Positions 34,615 to 46,100 of a stretch of DNA of 64,000 bases are shown piece by piece. A program made the translations under genes and the position numbers. Under the pieces are notes generated by a model. The model did not search any database. It saw only the letters and a list, made by a program, of their open reading frames with translations, and had not been told where the DNA came from. Source of the DNA: Rhizaria sp. SCN 62-66. Lineage: Eukaryota; Rhizaria, unplaced. The stretch spans positions 1 through 64,000 of the forward strand of contig MEDY01000031.1 of NCBI GenBank assembly GCA_001724265.1, read 5' to 3'. Each line of letters starts with the position of its first letter. Positions within the stretch are counted from its first letter, which is position 1.

Positions 34615-36945
34615 CAGGGGGCGGGAGTGCGCGTTTGCCACCACTAAGATGGGGAGCGGACCGGGTGACGGGCGGGCCGGTCGGGGGTCAGCGAAGCAAG
34701 TATTTACGAAAGGAGAACAATTACCTTGTTGAAAAAACCTTCACACCCAAGAGGAAAAGAAAAAAAGAGATCATGTGAGAGTGTCGTTGTGTAGGATGGC
34801 GTTAAGGGCGGCGGACCGCGGTTGATGCTTAGGGGTGAGATGGGAAGCGTCCAAACAGTCAAGCAAGACAGCTATGGGAGATTTGAGAAATAGAACTCAA
34901 TATTTGTGTAGAAACGTTGTCTTTGTGTTATTTCGACAAGTAACAGCTGATATACAGCAATTGGGCGGCCCTCTGGACGTGGAAAATAGACTGGCCGACC
35001 CTTCGAGCCAGAACGAGTTGATTCTCTACAGAAGAGACTTGATCGTCAAAGACGCGGGAGATTAGCCAAGCAAAGAGAAACATCAAATTCGTAAACAAAT
35101 CATTTTATCGTTTCCCAATAAAATGCGTCTATCTCGCTGCTGTCGTGTTTTCCGTTTGCCACACGGCGCGGCCAGGAAAAGTTAAGCCGCATATGAGGCA
35201 AACGCCGAAGGGCCAAGCCCGACTTTGCGAGTTTTGAAACAACGATGCTTTGATGATTTAATTTAAGAAACTCATTCAGAAGATCGTATAAGATCCAGAT
35301 GCGTTGCGCTTTTTTAAGATAATAATAACCAGAGGCCACGCGATGGGAAGCAATCATAATTTTGTCGCCTGACAGGCGAGGTCCGCGTAACGACAACGTC
35401 CTTAGTACAGTTCCGATTTTAGGGCGCCAATAACGCGATTTCATGCCACATACGCTCATTTAGTAGCATTTATTACTTTGAACTTGAATCAAAATCGATC
35501 GGCCGCGTATGAGAAGGCTACATCACACTTTAGTCACATTCGCGTTCTGGAGTCACGGAGAGCTCCTTCGCTTGCCCTCCCCGACCATGCATATTGATGC
35601 AATATTGTTGATATATGTTTCTTAAAAAGATTATAATATATAACCTACACAGGATGTGTTGCTAGTATCTTTATTTTTACAATCACATTCTGTTTTAAGA
35701 CGTGGTTGCTTCGTGATTCAATTTAGGCGAAGGCTGAGTCACAAGCCAGGCCCATGGTCGTTCACTTTCAGATTAATCGCTCGACATCAAAGTGGACCAT
35801 TGTAGATATGAAAGCAACTTATTGTGGTATTCCCATGCAGTACCGCTCAATTAAATTATCGTTAACGGACTAACATGCTGTTTTGAATCAAATCTACAAT
35901 CATTGCTGGCGAACGGTCAAGATTTGCCTCTGTTGATCAGTTTCTATAGAGCCTGTAGCGATGAATCGATTCACAAACTCTAAAATAAATCATTTGATTA
36001 CAAGGTATTCAAACGCTATGCAGCCGTTCTAAATTCAATCCTTTTTCGACGCCCAAACATTACGATCCATGTCTCGATTCAATTCACACGCTCCTGACCG
36101 GCATCTCCGCCTCGTTGACTCTGACTCACCCAAGTCATCATTACCAACGCAGACAACATATTCACACGTAATACTACATGAACAATAACACAAGCTTAGC
36201 GGATTCACCATGGTTGGTTTCTTTCATGCAAGACACTGCTGTTGTTCGAACTCTCAACGGGCAATTTCGGCCGTACAGTGTGACCGACAACACGACTCGA
36301 GGTTTCTCGTAGCGTGCGAAACAAGGCAGAAATCCACCAAAAAAGGTCATTATTACCCAAAAAACAATATGAAACTATGCACTGTTGCACGCACACAAGC
36401 AGTTGTAACAATCGTGCGATGTCGCCTCACTTGTGTACAGGGGCCATCCGCAGTGACGATGCATGTGACGCAATGCAGGACCCCCCCCTCCCCCCCAATG
36501 GCACTTCACACACGGGTTCAAGACACAGCGACAGTAAAGCGTTGTACAGACATGTATAATATGTCGACCCACCTCAATCCCCTGGGGGGCGAGTGAACGG
36601 GCAATACAGCATGGATGAGCTTTTGTGGCACTCATTGACGGTGCGACGACCCCCTTGAAGCAAAAGCGGGATTATTTCAATACCAACAGGACATTCCGAC
36701 AATAGCATTTTGGGATAATGCCATAAATGCATTATGATTTCAGAATTAAAGCATGCCGTCTCCACTTGGCATGTTATTGAGTCCATTCGATGAACTTTTC
36801 TAATCGCAGCTCCCAGAACCCATAGTGGGTTAGGTTAGGTGAAGGGCTTGAAGAAGGTGAGTGTATCTGCACACTCTGATCGTCAGTTCTTGTTTAAGCC
36901 CGCATTTTTGCTAATTCAAGCTCCATTTATTATTCACTTATAATA
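34615..36945. other. Long intergenic region between divergent genes
   Basis: About 2.3 kb lies between the giant gene (-) and the SARP-repeat gene (+). It is AT-rich for the most part. A pyrimidine tract (CCCCCCCCTCCCCCCC) lies at 36481-36496 and a short telomere-like GGTTAGGTTAGGT at 36828-36840. One small open frame at 35100-35459 is listed separately. Both promoters must be here. No RNA gene is recognisable. Confidence 0.55.
35100..35459 (-). CDS. Possible small ORF, unknown
   Basis: A 119-residue open frame with a true ATG and TGA lies in an otherwise empty region. Its amino-acid mix is balanced, with a helical, hydrophobic middle (GYYYLKKAQRIWILYDLL). Its codon use is AT-richer and unlike every confident gene here. 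It could be chance, an exon of an unseen gene, or a transferred fragment. No homology is recognised. Confidence 0.2.
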   Translation of the reverse strand: MSVCGMKSRYWRPKIGTVLRTLSLRGPRLSGDKIMIASHRVASGYYYLKKAQRIWILYDLLNEFLKLNHQSIVVSKLAKSGLALRRLPHMRLNFSWPRRVANGKHDSSEIDAFYWETIK

Positions 36946-36954
36946 ATGGAGCTT
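36918..36954 (+). promoter_or_regulatory. Hairpin covering the start codon
   Basis: The left arm AAGCTCCATTTATTAT (36918-36933) pairs with ATAATAATGGAGCTT (36940-36954) across a 6-nt loop with one bulged base. The right arm includes the ATG (36946-36948) and the first two codons. If the transcript starts upstream, the start codon would lie inside a stable stem. Confidence 0.55.
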
Positions 36955-37790
36955 GGTCAGGCAAGTGAGCGTCGCTTTGACGACAACTCGACATACATCG
37001 GTTACGTTCCGCCAAACCTCCGTGTACGTTTACCCTAATATCATGCCCACAGAGCAACGTATGCTATCTTAGTGCCTTATTCCCGGCTCTTACGCTAGAT
37101 TTTTTAAATATTTTCTCGTTTCCACAGTCCGATTCGAAGCACGCGTCGCGCATCTCGGCTTACCACGGGCTGCGCTCGGCTGGAGCGACCGACCCCACTG
37201 TGCTCGACTCCCGTCTCGCGCGCCTCCACCGCGACTCGTTGCAACGCCAACTCGACCGTGCGGACGCTGACCACGCGTACCACACCACGCAGGACGCCAC
37301 CATTGCGCGTTCTGCTCGTTCGGGCTCTTCCACTCGTCTACACAGCGCTCGCCTCACCAGCGCTCGGCCTGGCAGCGGCGCTCGGCCGCACAGCGCAAGG
37401 CCACGCAGCGCAAGGCCCCCGTCTGCCGCGGCTCAGACCGGCACCGCTTCTGCCTCGACCTCTGTTGCCACCGCAGCCGTGCCTGCGCAGGCGGTGTTTA
37501 CTGACCCTGCGCTGGCGCTGTCGCGCGGCGCGGCGCGGCTGGCTGCGGAGCGGCCACGTCCGCTCGCGTCGCCGAGTTTCTCAGTCGACGCCGCAGTGCG
37601 CGCCCACGCGCGCCGCCAGGACGCCGCGGAGCCCGGCGCCGCGCTTGCGGCCATTGCCCGCGCGCGTGCAGAGGCTCCGCGCGCGCCGGTGGTCCGCCGC
37701 GCGCCAGTGCTGGAGCCGCCTGCGCCTCCGCGCTCACAGCAGTCACAGTCAAGTCGCCATTGTGAGACACACTCTAAGTCGCTATTGTGA
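36946..37790 (+). CDS. Basic Ser/Ala/Arg/Pro-repeat protein (two exons), unknown
   Basis: Exon 1 (36946-37023) encodes 26 residues, including the ordered-looking STYIGYVPPNLR. A 104-nt intron (37024-37127) has donor GTACGT and acceptor CGTTTCCACAG. Exon 2 runs 37128-37790 and ends at TGA. Total 246 residues. After a short helical, charged stretch (RLARLHRDSLQRQLDRAD) come tandem SAR-x-x repeats, RLHSARLTSARPGSGARPH and PRSARPPSA, giving a strongly basic middle. The rest is Ala-rich. Basic Ser/Ala/Arg/Pro repeats occur in microtubule-binding proteins, but nothing here proves that role. The ATG lies inside a predicted hairpin. The donor could also be the GTGTAC two bases earlier, but only the GTACGT choice joins the frames. 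Confidence 0.7.
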
Positions 37791-38085
37791 GACGTACTTT
37801 GACCCATTACTTCGTTTGAATGAAGGATCGGGGTCGTTCTCGAATGAACGTGTTATTACACTCGTCGGTTTAGTGAAGAAAAGTACGAGTAATTGTATTT
37901 GTGAAGAGCTCACGTGGGCAGGACAGCAGGGCGCGCATCCTGCTTATTTACACCGTTGTTGTGTGAAAAATTATTACATAGTAGACACCATTACATACAT
38001 CTAGACGTCATAGCCGAATCACAGCGGTGACGTAGAATACACACACGTTACGCCATTTGAGGGAAGAACAAGTGATGCTAACCAA
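37791..38085. other. Gap between convergent genes
   Basis: Nearly 300 bases of AT-rich DNA hold the 3' ends of the SARP-repeat gene (+) and the aminopeptidase gene (-). No coding-style frame is present. Confidence 0.6.
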
Positions 38086-41000
38086 TTAGAGGTTGTTGCT
38101 GTTGCGGCGCGCGCTCTTGCCGACCATGTAGCCGACCAGCGTGGCCAGCGCGGCGACAGCGCCGGCGCCAGCCGCAATCAGTCCGACCGTGAGCGCCTTG
38201 CGCGCACTGCTGCTGCTGCTGCTGCTACCGTGGCCGCGGCGCCGGCCGGCGGCGTCGTCGTCGCGCGCCTTGGCCGTCGCACTGGCCTTCTTGAGCGCGT
38301 CCTCGACAAGCCCCGCGACGAGCCCAGCGACCGAGGCCTTGAGCTCGACGAGCTGGCCCGCCTTGCCGGCGCGCTCGGCCTCAGCCGCGGCCTTCTGCTC
38401 GAGCGCGACCGACACTGCGAGCGCGTCCTGCGCGGGCAGCGTGCGAAGCAGCGCGCGCACGGCGGCCGCCACCTCGTCGTCGCCGCCCAGCGTGTGCGCC
38501 GCCGTGCGCGCGAGCTGGTCAGTCACGCCGCGGTCTGCGCGCTCGCTGCGCAGCGCCGTCAAGAAGAAGCTCCGGATCGCGACGAGCAAGGGCGTGTAGA
38601 CGCCGCCCGTCACCACGCCACTCGCGCGCGCGTCGATCAAACTGGCCGTGGCGAGTCGCGCGAGCGCCTCGCTGCCGGGCGCCGCGGCGTCGCCCGCCAC
38701 GGCCGCGACGCACAGCGGGGTATTGTGCTTGAGCAACGCGGCGTAGGCGGCGCTGAGCGCGGCGAGCGCGCCGATCTTGATGTTGCGCGTCGACACGCAG
38801 CCGTACGCCGCGGCGTCGGCGTCGGCGGCCGCGCCCACGGCCAGCGGCACAGCGGGGTGCTGGTAGGCCTCAACCATGGCGGCCACGGCGGCCGCGGCCA
38901 CGCGTGCGGGCGCCTGGCCGTCGGCGCGCATGCCCACGTCCGGCAACGCGCTGAAGGCAGCCGCGGTGAGCACGGTGGCCAGTCCGCGCAGCGCGGCGCG
39001 CTGGACGAGGCCCTGGAAGCCGGGCGTGGCGACGGCGGGCAGCAGCACTGTGTGGATAGAGGCCAGGTCGCCCTGCGCAGCGATGGCGCCGAGCAGCGCG
39101 GCGTGCGCGCGGTAGGGCAGTAGACTGCCCGACACCGCGGGTGCGAGCGCGGGGCGGCGAGCCAGCGCGGAGCGCTTGCGTGGAGCCGGCACGGCGGCGG
39201 CGGCGTCGTCGTCGTCCGACTCGACGCACGAGACCTCGCCGTCCGAGTCGCCTGGCGCCGGGTCGCAGCCCTCGGAGAGCAGGCGTGTGAGCCCCGCGAG
39301 CATGGCGGGGGACTTGACGGCGCCGCACGCGCCGACAACGGCGGCGGCGTGCTCGAAGCCGCCGTGGGGGCGCACGCGGCCGCCCGCGCGGTCTTCGGCG
39401 TCGACGAACGCCTCGGGGTTCGCCGCGGGGCTGCGGACGGCCGCGGATGCAAGCGCGAGCAGCAATACCGTGCTGCTGCAGGGGCGCGCGCCCGCGGCGA
39501 TGGCGGCGGCCGCGGCGGGGCATGTGACGTCGAGCGCGGAGGGCGGCGCGGCGTCGGCGGCGCCCGCGGCGGGTGGCAGCGCCGCGATCGCGGGCGCCAC
39601 CAGCGCGTGCACCGACGGGGTGGGGTCCGCGGGCAGCGACGAAGCGAGCGCGGAGAAGCCCGTCTGCGTGCGCGTGGCGTAGATCCAGTCGCCGCGCATG
39701 AACTCGCCGTCGGCCAGCGCACCTGGCTTGCCCGCGGCGGCGACGCGGCGCAGCGGCACGGCGCGCGAAGCCGCGCTCTGGCTGTACGCGCCCGCGATGG
39801 TCTGGTACGCCCAGGCGCGCGTGACGCCGTTGGTGAGCGGGATCGCGACCGTGGGCAGCGTGGCCGGGCTGGTGCAGACGAGTCCGCGCTCGGCGAAGCG
39901 CGCCGAACGCGCGGGCCCGCGGGCGCCGCGGCCGTCGCGCGCGCGCGCCGCAGCATAGAGCGCGCCATAGTCGGGCACGCACTCGATGGTGCGAAGCAGC
40001 AGGTCGAGCGGCGGCGTGAAGGACACCTTGGCGAGCACGCGGTGCTGCGGGTCAATTAGCACCTGCAGCGGCGCGTGCGTCAGCGGCAGGCTCACGCGCG
40101 CCGTGCCGTCAGCGAGCGAGAAGCGCGCGTTAAGCACAATCCAGTCCTCGGGCGCGCGCTCAAACGCGACGGGCAGCGTGAGGTCGAAGTACGCGCCCGT
40201 GCACGAGGCAGTCGCGTGGCGGTCCTGCGTCTGCTTCAGAGTCACCGTGGCCACGCCCGCGGCGGTGTCGTAGGCGTATTCGGCCGCGACCGAGGGGAAG
40301 CCCTTGCCGTAGAACCACTCGTCGAAGAAGCCGGTGAGGTTGTGGCCAACGCGGAAGTGCGGCGAGTTCTCCGCGCTCGCGTCGCCGCCGGCCGCCGCGG
40401 CCGCAAACTCGAGGCACGCGCGGAAGTCGTCGGTCTCGGCGGGCGGCGCCAGCACGGCGGCGGAGACCGTGCCCGCGACGTCCTCGCGCGCGTAGGCCGC
40501 GTCGTCGCCGACGGACATGTGGCGCGTGAGGTAGCGCCGCACGCCGTCCCAGAAGACAGCGTCGCCGAGCTGCGCGCGCAGCATGTGCAGCCGCCACGCG
40601 CCGCCAGGGTACAGGTGGTAGTCGAACATGGACCAGGAGTGGTTGTAGACGTTGGTTGACACGGCGCGCACGTAGCCGCCCTGCGCCTCGGCGAGGTACT
40701 TGTCGCGGTCGACGCGCATGTTGTAGAGCATCTCCTCGACGCCGATGTTCTCCTGCAGCCAGACGTACTCGAGGTAAGTGGCCCAGGACTCCTTGAGCCA
40801 GGCGTGGTCGAAGTGGCGCGACGTGACGGCGTCACCGAAGTAAGAGTGCGCCATCTCGTGGATGTTGACGATGCCCGTGAAGTTGCCCCACTCACGCGCG
40901 GCCTTGCGGTCCAGCATGAAGACTTCGTTCCACGTCACGAGGGAGATGTTCTCCATCGCGCCGCCCACGCCGTGCGACGCCAGCTGGTAGTATTTGGGGA

Positions 41001-42450
41001 AGGGAAACGCCACGCCCAGCCGCGCCTGCAGCCAGTGCAGCATCGGCACCGTGTGGCGGAACGAACGTGCGAGCTTGCCGGGCGTCGCGCCGTCGGGCCC
41101 CACAGTCGGGACGCCGTAGTATACCACCTCGCCGAGCTGCGAGTTCTCGCCGGCGGCGCGCGGAGCAGCAAGCGCGGCGCGCTGGGCCTCGGGGGTCGCG
41201 GCGCGCGCAAAGCGGCCGGCGCGGTGCTTGACCAGGTAGCCAACGCCGAGCGCGAGCAGGTACGGCGGGCAGGGGAACGCGAGGCGGTAGTGCGTCACCA
41301 CGCGGCGGCGCGCGGCGAGCGTGGCGGCCAGCTCGCGCAGCGCAGCGACGCGGTCCGCGGCGGTGGGCGCGGGGTACGCCAGCGCGGCAAGGGCGGGGGC
41401 CTGGTCCGCGCCCGTCACGGCGGCGTCGTCGGCCACGGCCGCGGGGACGGGCTCGCTGACGCGGATGCCGTTGACGATCACCGTCATGCCCTCGAGCGCG
41501 GTGACGTGGAAGTCGTAGCGCGAGCGCACGGCCATCGTCTGGTCCACCACGGGCAGCCAGTGGCGGCAGCGCTCCGATTCGTGGTCGGACCCGGCCCAGG
41601 AGCTGGGTACCCACGGCCCGTCCTCCTCGGCGCCCCAGTGCGCGAGCGCGAACTCGGCCGCCGCAGGGCCATCCGCCGCGAGGGACGTCAGGAAGGCAGA
41701 GACCGAGGTGCCCGCAGCGGCGGCGGCGGCGGACGCGCTCGAGGCCGTCGCCGAGGCGGCCACGCGCGCGGCGGCGTCGGCGGCGTGCGCGGCAGCGGGC
41801 CGGCGCAGCGTCTGCGTGACGGGGCCGAACGTCATGCCAGAGTTGGGCGCGACGACAGCGTAGGCGATGCGCAGCGCGCGCACCTCGCCGGGCGCGAAAG
41901 GCGCGCTCCAGGTAACCGTGAGCACGTCGTCGGCGTAGCTGAACGACACGGGCACGGCCGCGCCCGTCGCCACCGCCGCGGCGGACGCAGACGCGTTGGC
42001 CGTGGGGTTGTAGACGAAGGCGCCAGCGGGAGCGCCGGTCTGCGCGGCGGCGGGGATCGCGACGGAAGCGACAGAAACGTCGGTGAAGCAGATGCCATTA
42101 AGCGCAATGTGCGAGGAGCGCAGCGCGTCGTCGGTGAGCGCGGCCTGCTCGGGGAGGTGGCCGTCGGACAGAGGGTCGGCGAGCTTGCTGCGCGAGTCCT
42201 GGACCGTGAGCGTCACCGCGGCCGTCAGCGCGGGCAGCGGGAAGAGGAATTCGACGTGCACGTCGTAGTGGAGCGGCACAATGCGCTGCGAGGGCGACAG
42301 GTTCGGCAGCGTGTTCTCCTTGGCGAAACGCCTGGCTGAGAGCGCGGCCGCGGCCTTCTCGACGAGCCCGCGGTCCAGACCGGCAAGGCGAGAGCGCTGC
42401 GCGCACCCGCAACCACGCTCGGCGATTGCGTCACCAGCACCGTACGGCAT
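38086..42450 (-). CDS. M1-family zinc aminopeptidase with C-terminal membrane anchor
   Basis: 1454 residues, one exon, TAA stop. The protein removes N-terminal amino acids from peptides. GGAMENISLVTW (residues about 495-506) is the exopeptidase substrate-binding motif. HEMAH (531-535), then 18 residues and Glu 554 (LKESWATYLEY) form the HEXXH-x18-E zinc site. YPGGAWRLHML holds the expected transition-state Tyr. The N-terminal beta domain is interrupted by Ala-rich insertions. The long C-terminal helical part carries an acidic, disordered insertion (DSDGEVSCVESDDDD). The last 40 residues are a hydrophobic helix (LTVGLIAAGAGAVAALATLVGYMVG) followed by KSARRNSNNL, which reads as a tail anchor placing the enzyme in the cytosol. 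Animal membrane M1 enzymes are anchored at the N-terminus instead. The ATG follows CATTTCTTTCAG, a splice-acceptor-like site. It is nearly twice usual family length. Confidence 0.92.
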   Translation of the reverse strand: MPYGAGDAIAERGCGCAQRSRLAGLDRGLVEKAAAALSARRFAKENTLPNLSPSQRIVPLHYDVHVEFLFPLPALTAAVTLTVQDSRSKLADPLSDGHLPEQAALTDDALRSSHIALNGICFTDVSVASVAIPAAAQTGAPAGAFVYNPTANASASAAAVATGAAVPVSFSYADDVLTVTWSAPFAPGEVRALRIAYAVVAPNSGMTFGPVTQTLRRPAAAHAADAAARVAASATASSASAAAAAAGTSVSAFLTSLAADGPAAAEFALAHWGAEEDGPWVPSSWAGSDHESERCRHWLPVVDQTMAVRSRYDFHVTALEGMTVIVNGIRVSEPVPAAVADDAAVTGADQAPALAALAYPAPTAADRVAALRELAATLAARRRVVTHYRLAFPCPPYLLALGVGYLVKHRAGRFARAATPEAQRAALAAPRAAGENSQLGEVVYYGVPTVGPDGATPGKLARSFRHTVPMLHWLQARLGVAFPFPKYYQLASHGVGGAMENISLVTWNEVFMLDRKAAREWGNFTGIVNIHEMAHSYFGDAVTSRHFDHAWLKESWATYLEYVWLQENIGVEEMLYNMRVDRDKYLAEAQGGYVRAVSTNVYNHSWSMFDYHLYPGGAWRLHMLRAQLGDAVFWDGVRRYLTRHMSVGDDAAYAREDVAGTVSAAVLAPPAETDDFRACLEFAAAAAGGDASAENSPHFRVGHNLTGFFDEWFYGKGFPSVAAEYAYDTAAGVATVTLKQTQDRHATASCTGAYFDLTLPVAFERAPEDWIVLNARFSLADGTARVSLPLTHAPLQVLIDPQHRVLAKVSFTPPLDLLLRTIECVPDYGALYAAARARDGRGARGPARSARFAERGLVCTSPATLPTVAIPLTNGVTRAWAYQTIAGAYSQSAASRAVPLRRVAAAGKPGALADGEFMRGDWIYATRTQTGFSALASSLPADPTPSVHALVAPAIAALPPAAGAADAAPPSALDVTCPAAAAAIAAGARPCSSTVLLLALASAAVRSPAANPEAFVDAEDRAGGRVRPHGGFEHAAAVVGACGAVKSPAMLAGLTRLLSEGCDPAPGDSDGEVSCVESDDDDAAAAVPAPRKRSALARRPALAPAVSGSLLPYRAHAALLGAIAAQGDLASIHTVLLPAVATPGFQGLVQRAALRGLATVLTAAAFSALPDVGMRADGQAPARVAAAAVAAMVEAYQHPAVPLAVGAAADADAAAYGCVSTRNIKIGALAALSAAYAALLKHNTPLCVAAVAGDAAAPGSEALARLATASLIDARASGVVTGGVYTPLLVAIRSFFLTALRSERADRGVTDQLARTAAHTLGGDDEVAAAVRALLRTLPAQDALAVSVALEQKAAAEAERAGKAGQLVELKASVAGLVAGLVEDALKKASATAKARDDDAAGRRRGHGSSSSSSSARKALTVGLIAAGAGAVAALATLVGYMVGKSARRNSNNL

Positions 42451-43155
42451 CTGAAAGAAATGTAGGGGTAATGGGATATAGTGCGGTACGTAAGGATTGT
42501 GGTGTGGTTGAGTGAGTGATGAGCCAGATGCGTGAATACGTCGGTGAGACAATGAAACGCAGATCGAGCAGGGCTCAACTGGGGGCCGTGCACATCCAGA
42601 TGGTGCGGTATTCAAAGCTCGTAGACGTTTTGATCAGCTAAGTTGGTATATTTCGCACTGGGGGCAACCACAAAATCATTCATGTTGTGAATGACGGTCA
42701 TGATGCTGCATACTGGAGATGTTTCAAGGGAGTATCCATGCGATGCGAACAAAGCGCGTCATCGGTTGCAACTACTGCGATATAGCACGCATAGCAAAGT
42801 CTTTTTCAGATAGCATTTCACAGGAATATATAGTCAACACGGTTTCAAGGCATCGCGGAGATTTATGCGGATCAACATCGATCTTGCCTGAGTTATTGAA
42901 GACGATTGCAGCGCTGACTCATTTGTGGTTGGTTGCCTCGCAGTTTGCGTCCGCTGTCAATGTTCTTGGACGGACTCTCATTTCAGGCGCACTTATTACC
43001 GTAAAGAGATTTGCTGTTTAGTCTGCATTTGAGTTATTATATGGAACGCAGATGTTCATATCTATTCCACTTGGTTTATTTTCTATCGACGACGAAACTG
43101 ACCCATAATTTACTGACGCATTCACTGTTTCTCTCCGCACCCTTGCCGCTCACAG
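42451..43155. other. Intergenic region between divergent genes
   Basis: About 700 bases between the aminopeptidase (-) and PPR-like (+) genes. Both starts are directly preceded by pyrimidine-rich CAG (TTTCTTTCAG and CCTTGCCGCTCACAG), so 5' UTR introns are likely. GTAAAG at 43001 is a candidate donor for the right gene. An AT-rich 100-codon frame at 42719-43021 is probably chance. Confidence 0.55.
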
Positions 43156-46100
43156 ATGCTCACCAAAGGTGGGCTTCGCGCCGCGGCACTAGTCCGCAGC
43201 ATAAACACAGTTGCACTGTCGTGCACATCCGCATTACAGACAGCTCGGGCTGCGGTGACCCGTCCCGAGCTTCCTCCTGCGTCCCCAGCCGCACGCTTTC
43301 CCGTGGTTCCCTCGGACACTTCCTCTGCGCCTATAGCTACTTCAATGGCATCCGCAGCGCGCCCTTCGGTGCACGCGCTTCCCGTGCGCCCATTCTCCTC
43401 CGCTCCCGCCGCGACCGTTGCGCCCAGCGCGTCCGCGGGCCCCATGCTGATGAGCCACGCGCATCTGTCGATCCACCGGCGGCGGCGCGCGCGGCCGCGC
43501 GACCTGCGGCCCGGCGCGGTGCTGCCCGGTGACTTCGTGCCCACGGCCGTGGACTACGCGGCACTGCGGCGCGCCGTGCCGCTGGAGCAACAGTATGCGC
43601 GCGGCGCCGCGACAGGGCTGCTGCAGCTCGCCCCGCGCGCGCCCGCCGCCGTGGCCGTGCACCATATCGTCGCCATGGTGGCCAAGAACCACTCGCGGCA
43701 CTTAATTGCCCCGCTGCTGGCGGCCGTGCGGCGCGATCCCGCGATGAGCTCGCTGCTGTGGGCGCACCTGCTCAACGCGCTCGCCAGCTACCGCCTCGAG
43801 CTCGAGTTCCTCGACTCGGTGGTGTACCTGCTCTCGCGCTCGCCGGTGCCGTGGGCCGTGGACCCTGTGCTGGTGGCCACCATCGTCACGGGACTCAACC
43901 GCTTCGGGCTGCACGGCTGCTCCGTCGCTTTCTTCGCACACTACGCGCAGTGCGACGCCGACGCCGCGCTGTTCCAGGCGCAGGACGCGCTGTCGGACCG
44001 CGCCGTGATCAACCGCAGCCGCGCCGCGGCCGCCGCGCGGCAGGAGAGCGATGCCGCGCACCTTAACGCCGCCGCGGCCGCGCGCCGCGACGCTGAGCGC
44101 GAGGAGCACGGCGCGCTGTCCGCGGGCGGCCGCGGCGGCCGCGGCGAGAGCACCATGCCCTGGCTGCTCGGCGACGACATCCACGGCGGCTACGGCTACG
44201 GCGGCTACGGCGGCGGCTACTTCGACGGCGGTGGTGATAGTGGCTACGGCGACAGCGGGGGCGCCGAGTCGAGCGAGGAGGCGCGCGCCGCGCGGACGAT
44301 GGCGCGTTACTCGCTCAGCGTCAACAGCTTTCTCTTCGCGCACACTCCGCGGCGCCTGCTCTCGGCAGACGCGCTCCCGCTCAGCTCCAGCTCCGCCGGG
44401 CTCCCGCGGCGCGCAGCGGCTCGCCCTGCGCCGCAGCACGGCCACACCAACGGCAACGGCAACGGCAGCGGCGCGCGCGGGCCGCTGCCCAGCGCTGTGC
44501 GCCTGACTGGCGCTGTCGCTGGGACCGGCACTGGGAGTAGTACGAATGCTGCGACTGCGCCTGGCGCGGACCCTGACTTGCTGCCGACGCTGGCAGACCC
44601 GGCGACATCGACTGCTGCGCCCGCGGGCCTCGCAAGCGCCAGCGCGGGCCCCGCGTGGGCGACCGCGCGCGCGTTGCGCAATACGCAGCGGTTCGTCGGC
44701 CACATTCTCTCCCGCGGCGAAGGCGCTGCGGGCGACGCCTACGACGCCGCGGCGCTCGGGCTTGGCTCCAGCGCGGGCGGGGGCGGCGGTGCGCAGACCG
44801 GCGGGCAGGCGCTGGGGCTCGACGGGCTGCCGGTGCGCCGCTCGGGGCTTGCGGCGGGCCGCCCCGCGCTGTCCGCGGGCGACATCTGGCGCGCGACCCG
44901 CAGCGCCGTTCGCGGCGAAGTGAACATGCTCGATTTGCCGTCGGACCTGTCTGGCTTCCCCGCGGGCGGCGGCGAGGACAAGATCGTGCCCGAAGTGCTG
45001 GGCTTCGCAGTCGAGTACATGAGCAGCCGCATCACGCCGCGCGCGGCTGACGCGTTCGTGGGCGAGTACTTGGAGTGGGACGCGCATCTCACTCACGGCC
45101 GTCTTGCGCGCGAGCTCGGCGAGGACTTTGACTGCCGGGGCTACAGCGAACACGACCCTGACGCCACGCCTCATTCGCCCGCGAGTGCTGCAGCTGCCGC
45201 TGAGAGCGTGCCGGCGTCCACTGGGACGGCTGGGGCGAGTGGCGGCACCGAGTACGTGCTGCCCGAGGCGCGCGTGGCCGTGCCGCCGGCGTCGCTGTTG
45301 CGGTCGCTGCCGCAGACGTTTGCCACGCAGGCGCCCGTGCACACGGGGCTGCAGTACCTGGACTCGACGCTGGTGAACCTGGGCATGTTCTGGTCGCACT
45401 CGCCGCTACACTGGGTGGCGCTGCAGACGTGCGTGCGCGACATCTCGGGCGACTACTGGGACCGCGTGCTGCGCTACAACGACTCCTCGCTCGCTGGGCC
45501 GGGCTCCGCGGCGTCGGGCGTCACCGCGGGCGTCGGCGCGAACTTGGGCTTCGGCTTCGCGCCCGGCGCGCCGCCCGCGCTGACGGCTTCGGCCGCGCAA
45601 GCCGTCGCCGCGGCCACGGGCGTGCAGTCACAGGTGCCGTGCTTCCCGGACCCCGTGACAGCGACGGCGCAGTCTCAGCCCTTGCTGGTGGCGCTCACAG
45701 CAGCGCGCCGCGCGCTGGAGCTTACCGAGGCCGGCGCGCTCTTCTCACTGGAGCACCCCGCCGTGACGACGGCGCACGAGCTGGAGCAGCTGCGCACCGA
45801 CATCTTCGCCTTTGCGCCCTACGACCACCGGCCGTACGACGACAACGCGCTCGTGCGTCTGCACCAGAGTCACCAGGCCGCGTCCGCCGCGACGGCCGCC
45901 GCCGAGGCCGCGACTGTGGCCGCCGAGGCCGCAGCTTCCGAGGCCAACCAGGCCGGCGGCGGCGCGGGGCCTGTTGACGCCTACACGGCGACCGTGGCTG
46001 CCGACGCCGCCGCGGCCTCGACCGCTGCGGGCGCCGCGATGGGCGCGTACTACGCGAACCAAGCCGCGCTCAAGAACCACCTGCGCAGTCTGCTAACCTT

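Noticed and set aside
42719-43108. AT-rich frame of 100 codons (129 if TAG is read) before the PPR-like gene
   Set aside because: Base composition of intergenic DNA, no recognisable domain, overlaps the likely promoter and 5' UTR intron.
43702-45399. 565-codon minus-strand frame
   Set aside because: Arg/Ala/Val/Gln shadow of the PPR-like gene.
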